NCBI GenBank assembly: GCA_015501585.1
Contig: JADNRY010000227.1
Location: 1-64,000 of the forward strand
Direction of reading: 5' to 3'
Length of the DNA: 64,000 nt
Source: Rhodocollybia butyracea
Taxonomy: Eukaryota > Basidiomycota > Agaricomycetes > Agaricales > Omphalotaceae
Below the pieces are notes generated by a model, which was given only the letters and a program-made list of their open reading frames with translations, had not been told where the DNA came from and ran no database searches. Positions 34,453-45,754 of the stretch are shown here, piece after piece (positions within the stretch are counted from its first letter, which is position 1; the number at the start of each line of letters is the position of its first letter). The position numbers were made by a program, and so were the translations under genes.

Positions 34453-34951
34453 GCTCGAGACAACGCAATCTGTGCGCGTTATCAGCGAGCTATCAGCGCT
34501 TTGGCCCTATTTGGACACTTTTACATGGTACTAATTTGGATCGATAGTGATACGTACACGTATGGTTTTGTGGTATGTACTTTGAAGTTTATCCTTGCTT
34601 TAATCGACTGAGAACTGTGTGCACTGTAATATGTACAAGGAGGACAGCTAGGAAATATACAGGCCCAATCAACCCAGTACATTTTTAGAAAATTGCCGGA
34701 CATCTTAAGCTTGTAAATTATTGAACATTTTGACAAGTATTTTCCGGTGTATTCTCAGTATATTCACTGCCATTTTGGGGAAACTTACGAGAATTTAAAA
34801 ATTGTACATTTTTTTTGGTATCTTTTGGTTACATTGTATGAACTTTTGATAATCTGACGAGAATTTGCAATCTGCAGATTCTCGTCCAACGTCCTGTGGA
34901 AGTAGAAATTGAGAATGAAAGTAATGAACCTTACTCGTTGTGTTGGGAGAG
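34453..34951. other. AT-rich spacer
   Basis: No gene. A near-palindrome around GAGAATTTGCAATCTGCAGATTCTC (broken near 34860-34890) and 'ACGAGAATTT' words could be subterminal repeats of the Tnp2 element, which is a guess. Confidence 0.3.
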
Positions 34952-35103
34952 TGTAAGAGCCCTGACTCTTAATGCCTCAGACCATGAGCAAGATCTCGTT
35001 CTATTAGAGAAATAGACCGAAACGAGTATGTGGTACAAGGATAAGAGTAGACTAATTATGTAATATCGGCGCTAACGGCAATGAACGTGCCGTAGGCGTT
35101 ACA
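34952..35103 (-). repeat. 3' LTR of the small element
   Basis: 152 bp, matching 36266-36417 with only a few substitutions. The adjacent purine tract is the complement of 35104-35115. Confidence 0.92.
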
Positions 35104-35526
35104 CATGCCCCCTAGATTGACCCCACAGGTCCATCTTACCCAAAAAATAAAATAAAAGAGAAAGATGGAAAAGGGAAAACATAACAAAGAGAAACATACA
35201 GTCATCTAATAGGTAACGTACGATGTAGTATGCTGGCAATTTCCATAAGTGCAGAAGAAGAGAAAGTATCCTGTGAAAATTGCCGGATTCTCTGGATGCT
35301 GACACTAAGTCCAGATTGAGATGGTGGTGGCACATTGGAGACAGTAGATCTCCAGCGCCATGAATGGGAGCACAAATATGGTGATGGGGAGTTTCAGTGG
35401 GTGAAGGTGATGGCATGAGTGTACCAGATTGGGATGGGCAACGACTTGAACGAAGCAAGAGCGAACCAAACGCACCATACATGTTGTGTTTGACACGTTT
35501 ACAAAGGCCTGTTGGTGGAACGGCAG

Positions 35527-36222
35527 TCACAGGGGCAACATAAGGCACAGGTGTACACTCGGTTGGAGTGTTTGAGAGATGAACACAAGCTGGCGGTGCT
35601 CCAGCTGTGTGTTCAAGCCCGTGACATGTTTATCCATGAATACTTTGAGTTTCCGGCCTGCTTTCCGCAGTTCAGCCACCTCCCGTGCAAACTCTGAGGT
35701 TGGTTGGAGTTGAAGTGAAGGGGGAGTGGGTTTGGATGGTGAAACCAATGTCAGAGCATGTGGAGATGATTTCGACGTGTCTGACGCATTTGAAGCGAGT
35801 GTGGGAGTTGGTGATGAGGCAGTAGGAGCGGTCAAAGGTGATGGAGAACTCAGAGCAGGAGGTGGTGTTTGAGATTTGGACAGTTCCATCCCAAACTCTT
35901 CTCCCAGTCTCTTAATAGACTCTATCATCTGAAAACAGACCTCTGCCTGGAAACCTTCTTCCTTCACTGCCCAGCAACATCTTAATGTTGAATCCTGCAC
36001 CACTGCCTCTGCCAAATCCCTACCAGCCACTGAAAGACCATGTTGTTCCCAGAGCTGCTTAAAGTTGACTAGCAGCTGTTGAATTCCCTGGGAGGAGAAG
36101 TCCAGGATCCCAGAGATGTGTGAGAGAGGATCATGAGGGAACATGGAAAGGATTTGAGAAAGAAAAGAGTAAGCCAGAGCCATGACAGAGTCATGGCTTG
36201 AGTTGTGCTGTTGTGTGGTCAT
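35527..36222 (-). CDS. Short gag-like ORF of the small LTR element
   Basis: 231 codons from ATG at 36222, shortly after the 5' LTR. The N-terminal 120 residues are helical and ordered ('DFSSQGIQQLLVNFKQLWEQ', 'AEVCFQMIESIKRLGEEFG'). A Pro/Ser/Thr linker follows, then a charged helix ('FAREVAELRKAGRKLKVFM'). I do not recognise a family; its position suggests a gag-like or element-specific protein. A second open stretch (35548-35099) overlaps its end and may be a spliced continuation. Confidence 0.55.
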   Translation of the reverse strand: MTTQQHNSSHDSVMALAYSFLSQILSMFPHDPLSHISGILDFSSQGIQQLLVNFKQLWEQHGLSVAGRDLAEAVVQDSTLRCCWAVKEEGFQAEVCFQMIESIKRLGEEFGMELSKSQTPPPALSSPSPLTAPTASSPTPTLASNASDTSKSSPHALTLVSPSKPTPPSLQLQPTSEFAREVAELRKAGRKLKVFMDKHVTGLNTQLEHRQLVFISQTLQPSVHLCLMLPL

Positions 36223-36265
36223 ATTGCTGTAATAGTCCTATTCAGGACAAGGTTGCTCAAAAAAG

Positions 36266-36417
36266 TGTAAGAGCCCTGACTCTTAATGCCTCAGACCATG
36301 AGCAAGATCTCGTTCTATTAGAGAAATAGACCGAAATGAGTATGTGGTACGAGGATAAGAGTAGACTAATTATGTAATATCGGCGCTAACGGCAATGAAC
36401 GTGCCGTAGGCGTTACA
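36266..36417 (-). repeat. 5' LTR of the small element
   Basis: 152 bp copy of 34952-35103, followed by GAGAG at 36418-36422. Confidence 0.92.
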
Positions 36418-38036
36418 GAGAGATTTTTGCTATCATTCAAGCTACCCGTCTCAAAATCACGAGGCTGGCTACCGAGACTGGAGCAGCTTTCTGGTTTTCC
36501 ATCTGCGAGAATGAGGAAAGAGGTAGCAAGTTGCGGCGGATTATCTAATTTCAACAGTCCGGTTGCGGTGTTTCATATCCGATTCTGGATGCCAAGTCCA
36601 AAAGTCGAAAGAGAATTTGAGAGAACTGAGGAGCCAATCCTGAAAATCAAGGGCGTATGTTCATTACCTGTGCATCAATCAACTCCTGTTGCCTCCGAGT
36701 CGTAGTACAACTGTACAATATACTAAGTAATCTCTTCGACCCCCGAAGCCCCCGATGATTTGTCAGTGCTTCATTTCGGAGTTCCGGATTACGCTGGTGA
36801 GGCAGGTGTGACATGCACACCATTGTACCTTCTTTCCTTCTTTGACTGCGACCACCATTGTCTGATTATTGATGAGTACCCAAAGGTCATCTTCTGTAGA
36901 AAACTTTACTCCGACTCCAGAAAGGCTTCAAGGTCCAGAAACTGAAGGTCAACGTAAGTCACTTTGCTGAACTTATGACTTGAAAATTGCGAACCAATGC
37001 ACGGCCACAGCAAGTGGACATTTGTCCATGCTCTCAGGTGCATCCAACTTTGGCATACATGGAGCAACCTTTACAAATATTTCTGGGGACAGCATTAGTG
37101 AGCCGCTCATATTAGTCTTGACAGACAAAATAGTAACTAGTTTGATCACGCTCATTTCAAAGCCACAAATATCCACAATTATAACAACTGGAGTAGGCTT
37201 TATTGATTTCATTATTTAATTAAATAACTGACAGTCCAAACAAAGAACCGATTGATATTTGGAAAATCCATGATTGGCTAAAGGCTCCAGATCCTTCTAC
37301 CAATTTTGTGGCAGCATGCAATAAGAAGACAGCAGGGACCAGAGAATGGATACTTTCAGATTTACAGTTTGTTAAATGGCAACGAGGTAAATCTGGCACC
37401 CTATGGATACAAGGCAAAGGTAAAATTCTTCTGTATGGTAATTCTGAATCTAATGATTAGTGGATCAACCGATCAAGTGGGCTCGGGCAAAACATTACTC
37501 TCGTATGCATGCAAAATTGAGATGATGGTAATTTCCTTATTTCTCACATGATTCTTTAGGGCAACCATCATCAAAAATCTACAGACTAATCCAGCATTAC
37601 TTTGCTGCTACTATTATTTTGACAACTGTGATAACTCACAGACCAAGACTAATGCTCAGGGCCTGATCAAGTCATTTCTGCTCCAGATGGCTGCAAGCAG
37701 TGCAGGAATTCATCCCGCTCTGCATGAGTTATACACAAAGTGCCAACAGGGCCTTATGGAACCCACTATAGAGGATTTAAGTGTTACTCTGGTGGCTGTT
37801 TCCAAGGACTTCAGCCCAGTATATCTTGTGATGGATGCTATGGATGAATGTAATGAGCCAATCAATGTTTTCAGGTATCTTGCTCCTGCCAGAGAAAATT
37901 TATGCATAGCTGTAACCAGCCGGGATGTGGCAGAGGCCAGCTATGGTGTCACAGAGAGCATTCATCTTAATTTGACACAAGATGCTTTTCATGATGATGT
38001 TGCCAAATACATTCACAGCAAGCTGATGTTATGACT

Positions 38037-38980
38037 TGATCAATAGTCTTGTCCAAACCTTCACAGTACGTAACTCAGCAGTAAAAATGATAAGAGAAAT
38101 TAATGAGATTATAGAGCAAGCCTTTCCGTTTGTTGAAACCGCTAGGCAAAAAATATATACTCAAACAACTAGGCTCAAGTAAAGTTAGTAACTAGTTTGT
38201 AATACAAAACTCACAGAAGTTATTATTTGGAGATAGCTCGACAAATAATAATATGATTACCCTCGGAGATAGCTCAACAAGCAGTAATATGAATCAGAAC
38301 TAGTACTCGGAGATGGCTCAACAAGTAGTAGTGAGTGTAATGTCTAGTACTCGGAGATAGCTCAACAAGTAATAGTGAGTGTGGTGTCTAGTACTCGGAG
38401 ATAGCTCAACAAGTAATAGTGAGTGTGATGTCTAATACTTGGAGATAGCTCAACAAGTAATAGGAAGTTGCAACTCGGAGATAGCTCAACAAGTGGCAAT
38501 TAAAGAAGTATTCACTAGGAGATAGCTCAACAGGTGAATGTTAGTGGATACAACTTGGAGTTAGCTCAACAAGATGTATAAATGTGTATTGTAGCTTGGA
38601 GATAGCTCAACAAGATACAATGAGTTGGTCTGGTGATTCACACAAGTGATAACAGCAAACAAGTGGGGGTTTGGATTTAAGAAAATAATACGTCTACCAT
38701 ACATTGGTAAATCTAGCCTCCTTATATACTGTCAAGTATGTATTATTTAGGAAATGCTGCGGAATGACATCATAACTGTGGAGCACTGGAATGATGTCGT
38801 AACTGCGGAACACTGGAATGATATCATAACTGTGGAGCTGGAATGATGTCATAACTGCGGAGCAGTAAGATGACATCATGACTGTGGAGCAGTAAAATGA
38901 TGTCATAACTGCGGAGCAGTAAGATGACATCATGACTGTGGAGCAGTAAAATGATGTCAGAACTGCGGAGCAGTAGAATG
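38037..38980 (-). repeat. Truncated LTR of the element 3 family
   Basis: Reverse orientation. It starts TGTTATGACTTGATC and carries ten hairpin units (38221-38621), then the CRE-like repeats. It is cut at about 38980, where the MITE at 38981 begins; the expected GTCATAACA end is absent. It splits the NACHT coding region. Confidence 0.9.
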
Positions 38981-39241
38981 ATATGATGATAAGTTTGACA
39001 CAAGTATCAGACACTTAAGAACCCAGGACTACTGGTACATCAAGGTAAGGCAAGGGTAGGTCAAGAAAAGGCTCTGGCATCAAGCTATATTATACTAGCA
39101 TGCTATATGCTAAGCTAGACAGTCATCTCTGCCCTACAGCTGCCTCTATTAATGATTTAATAGGCCCCTTGCCTTACCTTGATGTACCAGTAGTCCTGGG
39201 TTCTTAAGTGTCTGATACTTGTGTCAAACTTATCATCATAT
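38981..39241. mobile_element. MITE with about 76-bp perfect TIRs
   Basis: The first and last 76 bp are exact complements, starting ATATGATGATAAGTTTGACA. The total is about 261 bp with no ORF. A TA duplication (TA|TGATGATAAG...CTTATCATCA|TA) fits a Tc1/mariner-type origin, but the AT-rich edge leaves the exact end uncertain. Sequence at 39300-39360 ('CCCTATTAATGATTTGAT') resembles the interior. Confidence 0.85.
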
Positions 39242-39898
39242 CTTGAACATCATATAGTAGGAATATTTTGTCATAGATGTGCTATATCATGTTCTGGGAC
39301 ACTGCTCCTCAATTTTGAACCCAATCTCTCACCCACAGCTTCCCCTATTAATGATTTGATGGTCAAAAAAGCAAAATTTATGCACACATATACAGAGAAC
39401 AGTTATTACCCACTCTCTCAGGACAGTGTGAAGTACTCCTGAGTGGTAGAAATGTACCTATTATACCAGGGTACAATGCCATAGAAGCCTGTGGCCCCCG
39501 CTGCCCTGGATACTCTGATACTTATCCTTTAATTTCGAAAAAATGGGGGTTTTTGATGGGAAATTTGAAAGATCAATAAGAACTGATTTCCCATGGGACA
39601 TTTAAATATATCAGAGACCCAGAAAAGGTAGAGAACATATCAGGGTATCAGGGGATGAAAAGGATCAGCCTTATCCATGTCAATCTGCATGTTATATCAA
39701 GCAATCTTTAGACTCACCTCTTTTCATTGATTTCCTTTTATGGACATACAGCTTTGTCCTCATCCACTAAAATCAAAGGTCATCCAAAAAATATTTTGCA
39801 ATCCAACCTCTTCCCACCACAGGATTGCCTTCATTTGGGGTAAGCCACCTGTTCTATGTATGGAGAAGGGGTCTGGATGCCTACTACAAGTTCTTGTC
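39242..39898. other. Non-coding insertion zone in the NLR gene
   Basis: No gene is seen. 39242-39370 resembles the interior of the adjacent MITE. The rest has no identified family. Confidence 0.4.
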
Positions 39899-40260
39899 CT
39901 CATGGATAGAGTTCAGACAGTTTGTGTGGTGAGTTTGGCCATTTCCCAATTAGGTAGTGAAAACAGCTTTGACCTCATCCACTGCAAAAAGTTTGTGATT
40001 TCTCAATTAAGTAATAAAAAACAGCTTTGGCCTCATCCACTGTAAAAGATTTGTCACTTCTTAATTAGGCAATGAAAACAGCTTTGACCTCATCCACTGC
40101 AAACTTTTGAAATTGCCTAATTAAGAAATAAAACTCTATTGAAATAAAATTGCCTAATATATTAATTTATCAAAAATACCAAATGTGTCTAACTCTATGA
40201 GAAAAACATAAGTGTTTGATGATTGCCTAATTTGGTAATAAAAACAGCTTTGACCTCAGC
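39899..40260 (+). repeat. Tandem repeat of about 60 bp
   Basis: At least three to four imperfect units contain ACAGCTTTG(A/G)CCTCATCCACTG followed by an A-rich run and 'TTTCTCAATTA' or 'CTAATTAG' words. A further partial unit is at 39750. It lies in the insertion zone. Confidence 0.75.
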
Positions 40261-40261
40261 C

Positions 40262-40810
40262 ACCATTGACCTTGGACATGTCCAACCTAACCTTGGTCAT
40301 GTCCAACCTACCCTTGGTCATGTCCAAGTTGCCCCAGGTCATGTCCAAGCTGTCCTTGGCCAGATCCAACTCAGCATGAGCCAGCAGCTTCCCTTCTCTT
40401 CCCACTGCCCCATGTACCTGCAATTAGCCCACCAAAACACTCCCCAAGGTTGCACACACTTCACATGTAAACTGATATCTCTCCTGCACCATCTTATTCC
40501 ACTCTGGAGGCTGACATCTCTCCCAAAGCATTTTATACTGCTTTCCAAGCATCCCCTACTCCTCCCTCAGCACCCTCTACTCCCCCTCTGTCACCCCCAC
40601 TGCACCCCCTACTCCTACCCTGGAAGTTCCACACCCCTCCCAAGAGGTCTCCCTCCTCTCCCACAAGGTACCCTATCCTACCCCTGGTCATGACCAACTT
40701 GACCCAGGTGACCAGGTCATGGCCTACTTGCTTGGACATGACCCACTTCCCTGGACATGACCAAGCCATCCTGGACATGACCAAGGCACCTTGGATTTGC
40801 CAGGGACTTT
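40262..40810. mobile_element. Element with inverted subterminal TTGGTCATGTCCA repeats
   Basis: Four to five copies of (C)TTGGTCATGTCCAA occur at 40266-40370, one of them palindromic (TTGGACATGTCCAA). Several copies of the complement TGGACATGACCAA occur at 40685-40795. They enclose about 310 bp of C-rich sequence. Clusters of short repeats in opposite orientation at two ends are typical of transposase-binding subterminal arrays (CACTA-like elements). The exact ends and the target duplication are not resolved. Confidence 0.55.
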
Positions 40811-42723
40811 GAGTCTTTTTAGTCAGGTCAATGTAACAAAAGTGTAGACTAATAAGACTAATAAGTTGGGTGACTGAAGTGTGCATGATGCAGAAAAACT
40901 TCTTATGTGGTTGGCTTATGCATATAAACCATTATCATTCCAGCAGGTTACAGAGATTCTGGCTGTAGATTTGGATGCTCAAATATTTGATCCTGAAGCA
41001 CGGTCATTGGAGCTCAAAAATGGAATTCATGATATCTTGGTTTCGACATTAATTACAGTTGGTGGGGAGGAAAACATTTGGGACATTCGGGAGAACAAAA
41101 TTGTTCAACTAGCGCACAATTCTGTGAAAGAGTTTCTCACTCAAACTCAAGCCCAAGTGCACATACGCAAACAAATATCAATGAGGACTTGGCTCATTCT
41201 GTCATGTGCCAAACATGCCTTATTTATCTGCTCCAGTTTGATTCACAGGAGACATTGCCTTGGAACCTTGAGGAGGAATATCCATTAGCATTGTATGCAG
41301 CACAAAATTGGCCATTGCATATGGAAAAGGTGGAAAATAGACTGTCTGAGCATCATGCTGCCTTGAGCTTAGCCATGACACTCTTGGGGGACAGAAATCA
41401 AGTGCAATATATGAATTGGATTAGAATGCAGTTTGGGTTTCACATTGGATATAATCCAGTTTTAGCTCAAAATAAGATATCAACCCCACTGTATTATATT
41501 GCTCACTTTCAACTGCCATTCATTGCTGAGCATTTACTGGTGGAAACTATGGTAGACATAAATGCCAAAGGGGGGGAGTATGGGACTGCACTTCTGGAGA
41601 CCAGTATATGGTCCAGCTTCTTCTGGAATACACAGCAGATGTAAATGCCCAAGGGGGAGAGTATGGGAGCGCACTCCAGGCAGCCTCCTGGCAGGGAAAC
41701 AAGAACATTGTCCAGCTTCTTCTGTATCAAAAAGCAGATGTAAATGTCCAAGGTGGCAAGTATGGGAATGCACTCCAGGCAGCTGCCTGGCGGGGAAACC
41801 AGCATATTGTCCAGCTTCTTCTGGAATACAAAGCAGATGTAAATGCACAAGGGGGTGAGCATGGTAGTGCACTGCATGCAGCTGTCAGTAATAGAAACAA
41901 AGAGATTGTTCAACTTCTTCTGGAGCACAAAGCAGATGTAAATTTTCAAGGTGGCAACTCTGTAAATGCCCTACATGCAGCTGTCAGTACAGGAAACCAG
42001 GAAATTGTTCAAGTTCTTCTGGATCACAAAGCAGATGTAAATGCTCCAGGAGGAAAATACATGAATGCACTTCATGCAGCTGTCAGTAATGGACACAAGG
42101 GTATTGTTAGAATTCTTCTGGAGCACAAAGCAGATGTAAATGTTCAAGGTGGCAAGTATGGAAATGCACTCCAGGCAGCTGCCAAGTGGGGAGACCAGGA
42201 CATGGTCCAGCTTCTTCTGGAATACAAAGCAAACGTAAATGTGCAAGGAGGAGAGTATGGGACTGCACTTCAGGCAGCTTCCCGGAGGATAAACAAGGAT
42301 ATTGTCTGGCTTCTTCTGGAGCACAAAGCAGATGTAAATGCCCATGGAGGAAAATATGTGAATGCACTCCAGGCAGCTGTCATCAACGGAAACAATGATA
42401 TTACTCAACTTCTTCTGGATCACAAAGCAGATGTAAATATCAAAGGGGGAGAGTATGGGACTGCACTCCAAGTAGCTGTCATTAATGGAAGCAAGGATAT
42501 TGTGGAACTTCTTCTGGAGCACAAAGCAGATGTAAATGTCCAAGGTGGCAAGTATGGAAATGCACTCCAGGCAGCTGCCCGGTGTGGAAACCAGGACATG
42601 GTCCAGCTTCTTCTGGAATACAAAGCAGATATAAATACACAAGGAGGGGAATATGGGACTGCACTTCAGGCAGCTTCCCGGAGGAGAACCAAAGATATTG
42701 TCCAGCTCCTTCTGGAGCACACA

Positions 42724-43767
42724 TGTTATGACCCATACCCAAACTATAAGCATATACATATCTTTTTCTATTATTATTAACCAACTACTACTACTATCAT
42801 TAAGATTTCTACTTATCATATACATTTTACGTTCATTACTCATTTTCTCTACATTATTTGGCATAATGCTGCACACATGAACATACTAATCAACTTCGGT
42901 TTCACTAGAATAATTGAACACCAGTCACTGCATGACATCATTCTACTGCTCCGCAGTTCTGACATCATTTTACTGCTCCACAGTCATGATGTCATCTTAC
43001 TGCTCCGCAGTTATGACATCATTCCAGTGCTCCGCAGTTATGACATCATTTTAGTGCTCCACAGTTATGATGTCATTCCGCAGTATTTCCTAAATAATAC
43101 ATACTTGACAGTATATAAGGAGGCTAGATTTACCAATGTAGAGTAGAAGTATTATTTTCTTAAATCCCCCACTTGTTTGCTGTTATCACTTGTGTGAATC
43201 ACCAGACCAACTCATTGTATCTTGTTGAGCTATCTCCAAGCTACAATACACATTTATACATCTTGTTGAGCTAACTCCAAGTTGTATCCACTAACATTCA
43301 CCTGTTGAGCTATCTCCTAGTGAATACTTCTTTAATTGCCACTTGTTGAGCTATCTCCGAGTTGCAACTTCCTATTACTTGTTGAGCTATCTCCAAGTAT
43401 TAGACATCACACTCACTATTACTTGTTGAGCTATCTCCGAGTACTAGACACCACACTCACTACTACTTGTTGAGCCATCTCTGAGTACTAGTTCTGATTC
43501 ATATTACTGCTTGTTGAGCTATCTCCAAGGGTAACCTTATTCTTATTATTTGTCGAGCTATCTCCAAATAATAACTTCTGTGAGTTTTGTATTACAAACT
43601 AGTTACTAACTTTACTTGAGCCTAGTTGTTTGAGTATATATTTTTTGCCTAGCGGTTTCAACAAACGGAAAGGCTTGCTCTATAATCTCATTAATTTCTC
43701 TTATCATTTTTACTGCCAAGTTACGTACTGTGAAGGTTTGGACGAGACTATTGATCGAGTCATAACA
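42724..43767 (+). repeat. Solo LTR of the element 3 family
   Basis: 1044 bp, TGTTATGAC to GTCATAACA, with target duplication ACACA at 42719-42723 and 43768-43772. Nine hairpin units (43214-43573) and a TATA box (43112-43119) are present. Deleting the LTR and one ACACA restores '...LLLEHTADVN...' across the ankyrin frame, so the target was coding. Confidence 0.95.
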
Positions 43768-44285
43768 ACACAGCAGATGTAAATGCCCCAGGAGGGAAAT
43801 ACATGAATGCAGTTCATGCAGCAATCAGTACTAGAAACAAGGATATTGTTCAACTTCTGCTAGAGCACAAAGCAGATGTAAATGCTCAAGGGGGAGTGCA
43901 TGGAAATGCACTCCAAGCAGCTGTCATGGAGGGAAACAAGCATATTGTCCAGCTTCTTCTGGAACACAAAGCAGATGTAAATGCTCCGGGGGGCAAGTAT
44001 GGCACTGCTCTTTTGGCAGCTGCTAGCAAGGGAAACAAGGATATTGTGCAGCTTCTTCTGGATCACAAAGCAGATGTAAATATCCAAGGGGCAGAGTATG
44101 GGACTGCACTCCAGGTAGCTATCAACCACGGAAATAAGGATATTGTCCAGCTTCTTCTGGAACATAAAGCAAATGTAATTGCTGAAGGGGGAGAATATGG
44201 GCCTGCATTCCAACTTGATCAGGGAAAACCTAAATTCAAAATGTTGTCAAACTTTCACAAAATCTTGCTATATTTGACAAAATAG

Positions 44286-45509
44286 TTCAATTTTTTTGAT
44301 ATCACAAAATTTGATGGAACAGGCCGGCCCTATTAGATAGCATTGTGAAGTAATTCAATAACATTCAAAATACAGCTGAGTTTGGCAACAAAGAGCTCTA
44401 TGTGCCTCCGCCTGCCTGAAGAAAGATGAACCAACGACAATGAAAGAGATAGGAACAAAGCACATACATGATGCACAGACCGCTCGAGGTCAGTCCTCAC
44501 ACAGCTTCTCCACACAAAGGTGCAGTAATACCTCTGATAGAGGCCATAAGTACTGGAAGAGATGGAATGGAGGGAATGCTCACTTCTCGCCTCCGAAACC
44601 TGACCTTCTTCCTTTCTACCACTTCTTGATATCCTTTTGGGCACGGATGGTCCTACTCTGCAAACTCCTTCCCCAGAGAGGACGCAGATACAGAAAGCAT
44701 CACATGGCACATTGTAGAGGTCCTTGCAAGCTCATTATTGTAGTATGTACACACAAGCCTCTGATAAAGCCGTTAATGAGAGGCCGTGATATTTAAAAGC
44801 TTGTGGGTATTACATTGAATAAGTGAAAACGGCATCTTATACTTAGTAAAATTTATGGTTGGGGGATGAGGAAGCTTTCGTGGGCATACGCGAAGGTAAT
44901 GTATGGTTGGCAATGGCTGCTACTTACTGGACTTTTTTGCTGGTAGGAGACAAATAGATTGGCGCCCGTCACGTGTGCGCATAATACAGTGCTATTTTCT
45001 GTTTACTGCCTTTCTTTCACTACTACGTTGGATTCCAAGGCCACATTGGCTTAGGAACTATTTTACAGTGTATCTATAGCTTTGAAACTTCCTTTTAGAC
45101 TCCTCTTTCAGCGCGTTTGAACTATTTCCTAAAACCCCAGAGCCATGAATTGGAAGCTTGCTTCTGGATCCCCTTTGGGTGGCTAGGAAACGCTCAATGT
45201 GTCTGAACACGTCAAGGAAGCTCTCTGGGCTCGGATGTACCCTTTGGAGGACACAGGGCCACTGGTTTGGACCCGATTGGACCTAACTGTGCCTCCTTGG
45301 CCGTATGCTAAGTTTGGGGGCCTCTAGTAAGTACGCTTTTACCCCCATTTTTCCCTACCCCATTCAACAACCGAAGACTGATTAGGTGTATATTTTTTTC
45401 TAGCCTCTTTTAATACAATTATATGGCCTACCTACTAAAGAACACAGTAAGCAAGGGGTAAAAGTTCTCAACGTAGTTATTATTGACACTAAGCTCTGCT
45501 GCGGGTTCA
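44286..45509. other. Gene-poor stretch
   Basis: I see no supported gene. Open frames such as 44440-44796 have no family motif. Confidence 0.45.
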
Positions 45510-45754
45510 TGTAAAGCCCCTGGGCTGTGAGGCAAAGGGGCTGAGAGCGGGCTAGCTGATATAGCAAGATAAGAGCGGGTAAGGCTGAAAGCTTAGCTGA
45601 TAGCAGCTAAAAGAGTCCTTAAATCCCACCAAGTGCACACAACCCAATGCTATTGAGAGTACACACGAAGGGGCAGGAAGGAAAGGAACTAAAAGATTAC
45701 ATAATAAGCGCTATTGATAATAACCAAAGCGGCGCCAATTCCGTAGCCGTTACA
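45510..45754 (-). repeat. 3' LTR of element 4
   Basis: 245 bp in minus orientation. The paired partial copy is about 46838-46899. Confidence 0.88.

Larger units (their letters stand above)
34952..36417 (-). mobile_element. Small LTR retrotransposon, 1466 bp
   Basis: 152-bp LTRs at 34952-35103 and 36266-36417 differ at only a few bases. The target duplication GAGAG is at 34947-34951 and 36418-36422. On the minus strand the LTR starts TGTAACGCC and ends GGGCTCTTACA, and a purine-rich CTAGGGGGCATG precedes the 3' LTR. The interior of about 1.16 kb has one short ORF and no polymerase genes, so it depends on another element. Its size is like that of the plant SMART elements. Confidence 0.9.
36975..44285 (+). 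pseudogene. NACHT-ankyrin (NLR-like) gene, interrupted by LTRs
   Basis: The N-terminal exon has 'MLSGASNFGIHGATFTN', usual just before NACHT in agaricomycete NLR-like proteins. Next comes 'WKIHDWLKAPDPSTNFVAAC', then Walker A 'GSGKTLLS' (about 37485), 'YLVMDAMDEC' (Walker B, about 37826-37855) and 'NLCIAVTSRD' (sensor 1). LTR and other insertions occupy 38037 to about 40870. Coding resumes with 'LLMWLAYAYKPLSFQQVTEI' and 'VQLAHNSVKEFLTQTQ', the helical region after NACHT. From about 41600, 33-residue ankyrin repeats ('LLLEHKADVNAQGGKYGNAL') run to 42723, and about four more follow the solo LTR from 43773 to about 44210. Such proteins are STAND NTPases linked to non-self recognition in fungi. 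Part of the NACHT C-terminal region seems lost, so the gene is probably dead. Confidence 0.85.

Noticed and set aside
35099..35548. Separate gene in the 1.47-kb LTR element
   Set aside because: It runs into the LTR and the purine tract; better treated as the untranslated or spliced tail of the element's ORF.
41509..42876. Minus-strand ORFs over the ankyrin region
   Set aside because: They are shadows of the plus-strand repeats; the repeated 'ICFVFQKKLD' text is the antisense of ankyrin codons.
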